From M3007 sp043764095 (GTDB lineage: Bacteria; Bacteroidota; Bacteroidia; Chitinophagales; Saprospiraceae), in contig JAYUKX010000026.1 in assembly GCA_043764095.1 (NCBI GenBank), positions 1 through 64,000 of the forward strand: a stretch of 64,000 nucleotides of DNA, given 5' to 3'. The position numbers and the translations under genes are program-made. The first letter of the stretch is position 1, and each line of letters begins with the position of its first letter. Shown here piece after piece: positions 1-12,000 of the stretch. The notes beneath the pieces were generated by a model, which saw nothing but the letters and a program-made list of their open reading frames with translations, was not told the DNA's origin and did no database searches.

Positions 1-3000
1 AGCACTACCCGCAGCAGGGCTTTGTACGATACTCGTGGATAATGCTGCACCAGAGGTACAATTGTCCGTTGCTACTAATTCCGGTTTTATATCTGGCACA
101 ACGCCTGCGCAATCACCTGCAATTCCTGTGCTGGTATTGATATCGCGGTTGGCTGGACAGGTCGTAATTTGCGGCTTTTCATTGTCTGTGACTGTTACGT
201 TGAACGTACAACTTGTGGTATTGCCACCTGCATCTGTAGCAAGATATATGACAGTAGTAGTACCGACAGGAAACTCCGCTCCTGATGGGAAAGCAGGCGT
301 TTGATTAATCAAAGCCGCGCCCAAACAATTATCAGTAATGACTGGAATGGAGTAGGTGACTGCTGCATCACATTCGCCTGGATCCGCTGAAACAGTCGTA
401 CTGGCAGGGCAATTGATACTAGGATTAATATTATCATTGACCGTTACAGTAATACTACAAGTTGACGTATTGCCATTTACATCTGTGGCTGTCAGTGTCA
501 CAACTTGGTTATTGGCTTGGTTTTGGCCAAACAATACACCTGGCACTGGATTTTGAGTAATGGAGGCCACTCCGCATACATCGGTAGCAGTGGTTAGCGC
601 CGCTACATTTGGAACTGGCGTAGCACAACTCCCTAATACGATATTAGCAGGACATACAATAACCGGTGGTGTAATATCATTTACGGTTACCGTTGACACA
701 CAATTATTCACATTACCAGCAGCGTCTGTCACCGTTAACACTACGTAATTGAGTCCTTCATTGGAGCAATCAAAAGTGGTTTTGCTAGCCATTATCGTCA
801 AATTAGCTGACGAGGTACAATTATCCGAAGAATTTGAGTTTATGTTTGATGCAGTAATAGTTGCAGCACCTAATGCATCCAAATTTACAGTAAAATCGGT
901 ACAAATAGCTTTCGGCATTTGTTTATCTAAAACCGTAATAGTAAAAATGCAATCGGTAGAATTACCTGCGGTATCCGTCGCACGGAATGTTACGGTGCTG
1001 GTTGCACCCAGTGGACCAGCAGCAGATGGGAATGCGGACCCACTTGGTAAACTTGGTGCTACGAGTGCAGCTGTTACGCCACAATTGTCTGTTGCGACCG
1101 GTGTAGCGAACACTACATTTGCACTGCATAGATCTACGTTGTTATTCACTGTAATATTGGACGGGCAATTAATAAAAACTGGCTGCTGTATATCCTGCAC
1201 GATAACCGTTACAGAACAAGTTGCGGTATTATTGTTATTATCTTTAACGGTATATACTACAACAGTCTGTCCTAAAGGCATAGTAGCGCCAATTAAGGTA
1301 CTGTTATCCGGTGCTGGTGCGTAATTATGCGTAAAGTTTGCGGCACAATTATCTGTAATTTGAGGCGAAAATTCATTGCCAGAGACCAAATAACTACAAT
1401 TGGCACTTGCATTGACCATACGCGTCGTTGGGGCGCAGTCAATCGTAGGCACCTCATTATCTTGTAGCGTCAAAATTGTTGTACATGTATTAGTATTGCC
1501 GGCGGCATCGGTCACTGTTAAAGTTACTATTTGAGTAGCATTGTGGGTTGTACCAAAACTGCTGAGTGCCAATGGACTTTGTGTGGCCGTTAGTAATAAA
1601 CTACTGGTTGCAGTACAATTATCGTTAGCCAATAATTCTGGCAAAAGGTTAGGTATTTCCCCCATACAATCGCCAGTAGTACCAGTAGAGGTGTTTACAA
1701 TTCTGTTTGTAGGACAAGTTGGAATCGGTTTCTGCATGTCCATAACAGTAACAATAAAGGAGCAAGTTGTAGTATTGCCCATATCATCTGCAACTTCGTA
1801 GGTTACCGTGGTATTACCAAGAGCAAATTCTGCACCCGAAGATGGCCCAGCCAATTGAGTAATGGTAAATCCGGGGCAATTATCTCCAATAACTGGTAAG
1901 GAATAAGTTACTAAAGCCGTACAGTTATCTTTCTCCGTAGCGACGGTGGTATTCGCAGGGCAAATAATAACTGGAGTAATTGGATCTTCTACTTTAATCG
2001 TAAATTGGCAGGTTGCTGTATTTCCGCTCTCATCTACTACACGCCAAATGTGGGTATAAGTACCATTGTATTGGTAATAATTGGCGCCTGCACCAAATCC
2101 ACTCATCAAATCAGTTTCTGAATTGGTACAATTATCGGTACCCACAGGAGCAGTATAAGCGACTGTTACACCACATGGGCCAGTACCGACTAATGTAAAT
2201 GGATTGGTATTACTACTTACTAATGTGCCGTCTGTTTTTACAGTTAAATTGGCAGGGCATTGAATTTGAGGGGATTGAATATCATTTACAATGACTGTGA
2301 ACTCGCATACAGCCGGCGCATTACCAGCTAAATCTCTATATTCGAAGCGAACTGTCGTTGTTCCAATTGGGAAGGTAGCACCCGATACCAGGCCATTTGT
2401 AAGCGTTCCTGCGAGTGTTATTCCATCACAATTATCTTGAAATAAAGGTTGTGTATAGTTTACAACGGCACCGCAAACGGCATCGTCATTTGAAACTATA
2501 ATATTAGGAGGGCAAGTACCAGGGGTAATCAACGGAGCGGTTTGATCTGTAATGATAACATTAATGGAACAAGTAGCCGTTTTTCCGCTTGGATCAGTTG
2601 CCTTCCAAATTACGGTTGTTTGTCCCGTTGGGAAAACAGCACCGTTCAAGGTATTTGCAGACGGGGCAGTTGCGTAATTATGTTCTAAGGCGACAATAGA
2701 GCAGTTATCGTTGGCCAATGCATCAAATGCTACGGCGTTTTGGGTAAATGTGCAATTGGCGTCAGCAGGCGTAACGAAAGGAACCGGGCAACTGATGGTT
2801 GGAAACTGAGTATCCAATACCAGTACTTGGAATGAGCATTCGGAAGTATTACCTCGTCCATCATCTGCGAGATAAGAAATGGTATGCAATCCAACTGTAA
2901 AATTACTGCCAGATGGCAATCCGGTGCTTTGTGTAACCGTTACCGAGCCGCAGGCATCCGTAGCCGTTGGAGCAGTCCAATTTACTTTTGCCGCACAATT

Positions 3001-3057
3001 ATCAGGGTCATTACCAACCATGACCATTTGAGTTGGGCATTGGAAAATTGGTGCTGT
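1..3057 (-). repeat. HYR-domain array inside the giant adhesin
   Basis: About 12 consecutive ~80-90-residue HYR (hyalin-repeat) modules are encoded here, the last one cut by the window edge. Each begins near a P-x-I-x-CP motif, has a central DNC, and ends with a SFxVTVxD strand. Modules 6 and 12 share an unusual insert with NTSTG and GDC motifs, and modules 5 and 11 share SGAEF. This hints at a six-module duplication. Confidence 0.85.
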
Positions 3058-6000
3058 ATTGTCCTGAATAACAATTTCAAAAGTACGGCTTGCAGTACAT
3101 CCTTGTAAATTTGAAGTGACTGTTACGGTATAAGTACCTTCCGAATTAGAGGCTATAAAAGGAGGTATATTAGGGTTTAATCCTGTTGAAGTGCCATTGG
3201 GAAGGCCAGCCCCTGCCCCACCCGACCAAGAGTAAACGGTATTAGGATCATTTGGCTGAGCGGAAAGAGGTATAATTGGAATAGTAGTTGAAGGACAAAC
3301 TACACCGATATTAGCAATAACATTAAGATTAAGCGTACCATTACTACCAATAACTACATTTACTGTTTCTCTACAACCATTGGCATCAGTAACGGTAACG
3401 ATGTACATACCTGCGGCCAAGCCCATTTGCGTAGCGCCGGCTAATGCACCGGGCCATGTATAGGTGTAAGGAGGCGTACCCCCGTCTGCATCTACCGTTC
3501 CAATTCCATTTGTAGCACCCACGCACGAGGTCGGTATTGTAGCAACCACCGTTTCTGTCAAATCGATAGGTTGTACAATGGTAACACTTGCCACCACCGC
3601 ACAGCTAGGTATTGCACTATCCGAAATAGTGACAAAATAAATTCCAGCGGCAAGTCCTGTTCTAGTAGTTGTGCCGCTTGTTCCACCAGACCAATTAAAA
3701 CTATATGGAGGAGTGCCACCTGTAGGTGTTACCGTGGCAGAACCATCATTATAACCAAAGCATGACACAGGCGTTTGGCCTGTTATGAGTGCTGTAGGCC
3801 CACCGGGTGCTGGTATATTAACAGAAGTAATGGCGGTACAGCCTTTCATATCTGTTGCAGTAACCACATACGAGCCCCCAATCAGGCCTGTTGCTTGTTG
3901 GGAATTTTGGCCATTTGACCATAAATAGGTATAAGGCGCAGTACCGCCCATAGGATTTGCGGTGGCACTACCATTATTGGTACCGCAAGGGGCATCACTA
4001 TCTTTAGTCGCTGTCACCGAAATAGGAGTAGCAGGTTGTGCGATGACGAGTGTTTGTTGATAAGTACAGCCTTTTGCATCTGAAAGTACGATGGTATAAG
4101 ATCCAGCAGGAAGTCCGCTGGGGTCTTCCACATCGGGTGCGGGAGCCGTCCAGTCGTAACTATATGGTGGTGTACCGCCGGTAGGTGTAATATTTATTGC
4201 CCCTGTTGCAGCACCAAAACAAGATACATCAGTGATTACGAAACTAGAAATACTGGGTAAAGTAAGTGGCTCCGTGATGATTGCTATAGTTGTTCCTGTA
4301 CAAAGGTTAGCATCAGTTGCCGTCACGGTATATGAACCCGCAACAAGCCCTGTATGTAGAGCACCCGTAACAGCCCCGGGCCATGTGAAGGAGTAGGGTG
4401 CTGTACCACCACTTGCGTTGGCAGTAACTGTACCATTATTTCCACCGAAGCAACTAACATTTGAGGTATTGCTTATGTTTGCTATAACCTGGGTGGGCTG
4501 TCCCAAAGTGATCGAAGTACTGGCTGTACAGCCATTCAAATCGGTCACTGTAACACGATAAGTACCTGCATTAAGACCATTTGCAATATTGGATGTGGAG
4601 ACGGTAGCATTGGCGGAGTTCTGCCATAAGTAAGTATATCCGGGCGAGCCACCGGTCGCTACGACTGTCGCCGTACCATTATTCCCATTAAAACAGCTGA
4701 TAGGGGTCGTGTTAGAAATGGAGGCTGACACCAAAGATGGATTCGATAATACTACTGTTGTAACCGTTTGGCATAAATTTGCATCTGTTACCGTGACAAC
4801 ATACGCACCTGCAGTCATGCCTGTCGATGTTGCCGTTATTTGCCCATTAGACCATAGATAAGTATATGGCCCCACACCACCTGTGGGTGTTACTATCGCC
4901 GAACCATTCGCAGTGCCATTGCACAGGGGATTTGTACCAACCGTAGTTGCGGATACAGCCATTGAAGGCTGCATTATGGTCACAGATGTACTCGTTATAC
5001 AACCATTTGCATCCGTGACAATTACAGTATAGGTTCCAGTACTCAGACCGCTTGGATCCTCAACATCTGGTGTGCTGCCACTCCAGTTATAATTAAAATT
5101 AGGCGTGCCTCCAGAAACTGTAATGTTTACGGCACCATTATTCCCGCCAAAACAAAGTACATCTACTTGCGATGTTATTGCCACGTTTAATACTGTAGGA
5201 GCAACAGGTATTACAGCAGTTGCTGTTGCTGAGCAATTATTATTATCTCGTATAGTAACGGTATAACTACCAGAAGCCAGTCCTGTTAATACGTTGCCAA
5301 AAACTGCATTAGGCCATTCAAAAGTATATGGCCCAACCCCACCGGAAGCAGCAGCGGTGGCTGTTCCGTTGTTTACTCCACTACAAGTAATTGGTGTAGT
5401 ACTTTGAATAGTAGCGATAACAGGCGTTGGTTCCAAAATATTGATACTAGTCTGCGCTGTACAGCCATTATTATCTTGGACAGTTACGCTATAATTACCG
5501 ACACCAACACCGCTCAAGACTGGCCCAGTCGTCATATTAGACCATTGATAAAGATAGTTTGGCGTTCCTCCGGCCGCTAGTACAGTTGCTCCACCTGTCA
5601 ATGATCCCGAACAGACCACATTCGTGGTTGTTAATGGTGCTATGGTCAAATTGGCTGGATTAGCAATTATAGCAGTGGCGATCGTAGTACAGCCATTACC
5701 GTCTGTTACTGTTACCACATAAGAACCAGCAGAAAGCCCTGTGGCTGTTTGAGTGGTTTGGCCATTAGACCATACAAAAGTGTAACCTAAAGTACCGCCA
5801 GAGGGATTAACGGTTGCTGCTCCAGTACCAGTTCCGGTACATTGTGCATTTACGATATTAGAAATAGTAGCAACAACCGATGTTGGTGGCTGTGAAATAG
5901 TTACAGATGTAGTAGCGGTGCAACCATTATTATCCGTCACCGTAAGATTATAAATCCCAGCAACAAGTCCATTTGGATCTTCTACATCTGGTGCTGGATT

Positions 6001-9000
6001 ACTCCAATTATAATTGTAATTAGGTGTACCTCCCGATACCGTTATTTGAATGGACCCTGTTGCACTTCCATTACATAAAACATTCGTAATCAAATTATTA
6101 ACAATAGAAACTGGTGCGGCGGGCTGTGTAACAATTGCAGTAGCCGTTGACTGGCAACCATTTGCATCCGTAGCAGTAACGACATAAGTACCAGCAGCAA
6201 GTCCAGTCCGTACTGATCCTGTAAAACCGCCAGACCAAGCAAAAGTATAAGAGGGAGTACCACCTGATGCGCTCACAGATGCAGTTCCATTTGTGCCACC
6301 AAAACACGATGCTGGTGTCGTAGCAGTTATCGTTGCTACCACAGGTGTTGGTTGGTTAATAACAAATGAGACCTGCGAAGTACATCCATTTTGATCACTC
6401 ACTACCAAAGAGTAAGTACCAGGTGCAAGATTAACAATACTCGAATTTGTACTGGCTACTTGAATAACCAAATTCGCTGCATTCCTAAATTCATAGGTAT
6501 AAGGTGTGCTTCCTCCGGTAGCTGCAGCTGTTGCAGCACCATTAGCCACACCATTGCAAGTGACATTCGAAGTAGATAGAATAGATCCTTGCAGCAATGC
6601 TGGATTTATTATATTTACGTTTTTTAATGCTGTACACGCATTCATATCAGTTACTGTTACGACATATGAACCAGCAGCAAGACCTGTAGCCATTGCTGTA
6701 TTTTGTCCATTCGACCATAAATAACTATAATTTGGTGTGCCACCTGTTGCCAGCGCAGTAGCAGTCCCCGTTGCACCTCCCGAACATAAGGTATTGGTAA
6801 ACGAGGATATCGCAACCGAAAGTGCAGTTGCAGGTTGCGTTATGGTTTGTGAAATGGTTGTTGTACAACCTTTTGCATCCGTAATAGTAACGGTATAAGT
6901 GCCTGCAGTTAAACCATTAGGGTCTTCAACATCGGGGGCATTTCCACTCCAATTGTAATCGTAATTAGGCGTTCCTCCTGTTACGGAGAGATTGATTGCG
7001 CCATTATTTCCTCCAAAACAAGATACATTCATTACTGGAGGTATTACTGTTGGCATTAGCAGGGAAGGCTGTGTAATTGTGGCAGTTGTGGAACGCGAAC
7101 AACCATTTATATCTGTTACCGTAACGGTATAAGTACCCGGCGCAAGATTGGAGGCTGTTGGATTATTTTGTCCATTTGACCATAAATAGCTATAACCAAT
7201 ACCAGGTGTTCCTCCGGTAGCGAATACCGTTGCGGTTCCGTTGTTAAAGCCGTTACATGTAACATTTGTCGTGTTAAGAATCACCGCATTAACGGGAGTT
7301 GGTTGGACAATAGTAACACTCGCCTGCCCAGAGCATCCGTTTACATCCGTGACTGTTACACCGTATGTTCCCGCAGAAAGTCCTGTAGCATTGGGGCCTG
7401 TTTGTCCATTAGACCATACAAAACTAAATGGTGAAGTACCTGTACCTGCCTGTACCATAGCCGTTGCTGAACCCGTATTTCCACTGGCGCAAAGTACGTT
7501 GGTAAAGCTCCCAATGACAACTACCGGAGCAGTAGCAAATGGAATAACAACAGTGGCTACTTTGGTACAGCCATTGGCATCTGTCACAGTTACCACATAA
7601 GAACCAGGGCCAAGATTAGTAGCATTAGCGGTCGTTTGTCCATTACTCCATAAGTATGTATAAGTAGGTACGCCCCCCATTGCCACAACGTTTGCAGCCC
7701 CATTGGACGCATTACAAGCCGTAGGTGTAGCAGTTACGCTTGTTGTGGCACTTAGAACTGTTGCAGGTTGCGTGACAGTTACCGATGTGGTCATGGTACA
7801 CCCATTCGCATCTGTAACTGTCACAGTATAAGTGCCTGCGGCTAAATTATTGGGATCTTCTACATCTGGAGCAGGTGCTGACCAATTATAATTATAGGTT
7901 GGAGTGCCACCCGTTACTGTAATAAATATGGCACCTGTTGCGGCATTTCGGCAAGCAACATTGGTTACAGAATTGACTGTAATCGTAATGGAAGCAGGGG
8001 CAGGACTTATGGTAACAAAATCTAAAGCGGTGCAACCATTACCATCTGTAACAGTAACGGTGTAAAGACCTGCACTTAATGCAGTAATCGTTGCTGCATC
8101 ATTATCTGGATTTTCAGCCCCATCATTACTCCAATCATAGGTATAAGGAATTGGGCCAGAAGAAACCATTACCGTAGCAGAACCATTATTAATTCCAGCG
8201 CAAGTTAATTGTGTTGCACTTGCATCTATTGTTGGGCTTTCCAATACAACCAATTGTAAAATATCTGTCGAATAGCAACCATTTGCATCTTGTACCCGAA
8301 TCCATACATTATTTATTACGGATACAAAGGTATTGGATAAGGGGTTTGTATTTTGTTGAGCATCTAGCAAATTTGCATGATAAGAAACCGTTAATCCCGC
8401 CACACCACCTGTGGCTTGAACATTGGCATCTGATAGTGTAAACGATGCTGTTAATCCGTCAAATGCAATAGGGCATTTGGATAAAACAGCAGCGTATGCG
8501 CGTGGTCGAGCGCGTACGGTAAGTGTAATTGCTACTGTATTGGAACACCCCGTTGCAGTATTTACGACCCGTGCATATTTTATGCTCGTAGAAGAAGTAA
8601 TGATATTGGGTAAAGCATTAGCCCCGCTTTGCGCCTCGGCCAATGTATTATGGTAAGTGATTGTAAAACCGACTCCATTATTTACTGTATTGTTCGCTTG
8701 AGTAAGCGTAAATGTTCCAATTCCGCTCCCTAAAGGATCATTTTCACAAACAATAAGCGTTGCCGGATTAGCAGTTGGCAGGGCATTCACTCTTAAGGTT
8801 AACGTGGCCGTATTAACACAGCCTGTAATTGGGTTGCGGACGCGCGCATACACAACAGCATTATTAGTTGCTGTATATGGGCTTACCAGTGCAGATGTTC
8901 CAGCCTGAGCATTGGCTAACGTAGCATGGTAGGAAATAATATTACCTCCTACTGGATCTATTAAAGTATTAGCATTAGTTAATGTAAAACTGCCCGAAGT

Positions 9001-12000
9001 ACCTCCTACTGCCGTGGCACATACTGTTAGCGTTGAATTGGCTGTAGTAGGTAATTGCCTAATTGTGAGTAAGGACGTAGCCATGGCAGGCATACAAGTA
9101 CCTGTTATGTCGTTAGTGGTAAATTTTAAGGTAACCACACCAGCCGTAGCGTCTGCTGCAGATGGAGTATAGTTGGTGGATAGTGCGGTTGCATTGGCAA
9201 AAGTGCCTGTTCCGGTAGTTGTCCATGTGCCTGCATTCGCACCATTCATAATGGTAGCAGTAACCGTTGTTCTCTCATTTGCACAAATATCATTATCAGA
9301 GAGACCAATTGTTACCGTAGGACATTTAGAAAGGTCTTTATAAATAAACATGGGCATGTCACATTGGCATTGAAAGACACCAGCAAAAGTAGTGGTAGGC
9401 ACTAATACCTTTACTCCATTTACTGCGTCACAGCCGCCAAAAGTTCCTGTAAAAGTTGTTAGAGATCCAGCCGCTTTAGGCCCAACAAGATCCAACACCC
9501 GCACAGGGCCGCCAATCATATTTCCATTTGCATCCAAACAATATATTTCTACTTTAATGGTCTCCCCTGATGCGATTGTACCATTTTGAAGCCGAACAGG
9601 GATTGTATAATTGAATGTTCCCCCACTATTACAGGCAAGTGCTTGGCCTTCAAATAAGAATTGGCGTTTTTTCAAAATGATAACCTCCTCTCCTTCTCCA
9701 GCTAGTGCCGTTATTTTGGGACATATCGTTGCTGGCGGAGGATTAGGGCATACTATATTCGAATAAACAGCAATGATACGCCCTGTTAGCTTATCCTCAA
9801 CAGTGCATGGTATATTAGCTTCCGGAAGCACGTCAAACTTGAAATTGATGGCTGTAACCCCACCATTAGGAATAGAAATACTTGCCGGTAATTTGAATTT
9901 TAATAAATTACGTCCATCTGCTTGTACTGTACTGCTAATGAATACTGGACAATTGCCAACTGGTACAGTGGTGCATACAAAAGTACTTGGTACATAATCC
10001 AATACAGCAGGCATAGTAATATAAATCGTATCTGCCGCCCCAGTCATTGCGGGCAAACCATCTAAAGCATTTAGATCTGCCAATTGCGTTGTGACATTAA
10101 TGGTTTTTGCGGTACAACCTTCCACCGTATTTCCACCTGCTATATTGAAACTAAATGTACCTTCATAAGTAGGCTCTGCGCCCAAAATTCTAATTCTTGG
10201 AGATTTGAATATAGAACCGCTTCCAGATGCTGAACCACCACAGGTACGCTCTGCTGAGGGCTGAAAGGTAATACGATCTCCTGAAAAGAAATTACAAGTA
10301 GTGCGCGTAGTGAAGCGCACCCTAGCCTGTCTATCTTCACCATTTGGATATGTTAAGGTATTTGCATTGACTGTTCCGGGTAATGAGTCATTAATTAATG
10401 TATGATTGGTCAGTAATACTTCTATCATTTGGCCAGAAATGGTTGGCGTAGCATTTTGCCAATTCCCTGAATTAAATGGATATTCTATTTGTACTGGTGG
10501 CAGCAAAACCATGCCGGTAGGCAAAGTAACCTTCACGCGTGGATTACGGATATCGCCTTGCTGTGAGGAGTTCATTTTAATATCAAAAACAAAATTTTCA
10601 CACATGGAGGCAGGCAGTGGCGATGTAGCAATAAAGTCGCCTTGAATAGCCCCTTCGCGAGGAATAATGTTCACATTGGCCTGTACAACTAAACTAGCAC
10701 AGGTATAAGTGGTTGGATTGGTTGGGTAGGCATTACAGTCCCAACCCTGCCTAAGTACCATCGCATTACTGGTGCAATTATTATATTTAACACATACCTC
10801 TAGCGTTCGGCTACTTCCTCCTGGCCAAGTGGTAGATATCTTTACCCATTTACCGTTAGTATAAGATAATAAAGGCAGTGTAGTATTGGTACTCAGGTCT
10901 TTTACGGATACAACATCCATATCGCTCAGGTTATCCTCCAATGCTAACCAAACATAACCAGCAGGGTTACCCGATGCTGTATTTTCGATTTTAACCTGAA
11001 AACACTCCACTTGTTTACTACCATTGATGGTACCCGTCAAATTAGTAAGTGTAAACTTAGGCGCACCCGCAGTGACTACACCTGTTTGGGTAGGCGATAC
11101 AGTAGCAGCCTGACAAGCCACAGGGCCATATCCAAATCGATTATAATTCCAAACTGTTTGTAAATTACCATCAACTGCATTAACACAACCAGAGTTTTTG
11201 AGGTTGAATTTTACTTGATAACCTGTATTACCTTGTACATTTCCAGCCAAATCATGGATGGGCCAAGTACCTGGATTAGTCCAAGTGAGCATAGTACCCG
11301 AAATGGTAGGCGCAGGCAAATTGAACGTTCCCATGTACCAAGGATCATCAGATGAACCAAAAACCATCAGCGAGGGTGTTACCGAAGGATCATAACTATC
11401 GCCGTTTTGTATGGTCACCTTGATGCTATTTAAGCGGAATAACGGCCTGATTTCCATTGGATACTCATCATTTTGTACCGTTAATTGGTGATTTATTATA
11501 CCGCTGGCTTGATAAGTACCACACCCCATACGCCCTCCTGCAACAGCAGTGGGAATTACCATTGGGTTATGTAAGTAAATTTCTGGTATATTATAATCAC
11601 AGTTAAATCGTGTATTACCTCCGGGCAATGGATTCCCCGTAGCAAGACTGAGATTAAAATACTCTGCCCGTAAATTATTGGGACGAGTGGGTGTAACAGT
11701 GAGCCCGCTATTGTTGAGTACTCTAAATTTGGGACACGCTACTACACGGTCATCAAAATTCATTAGTCCACCCGGCAAACTTTGTATAAATGCATTAAAA
11801 TTAAATATAAATACATGACGCCCTGCAATAACAGATTCAGTAGGGGTAGGTAATACAATACCTGTCGTAGTGATCCCTGTACTTTGGTCAAAATAATCAA
11901 AAGTACTCCCGGTAGCAATATACTGCAACAAATTGGCACCGGCTAGTTGGTCATAAGAAAACTCTAAAAATCCGTTATTGAATGCCGCTGTATTACCCGT

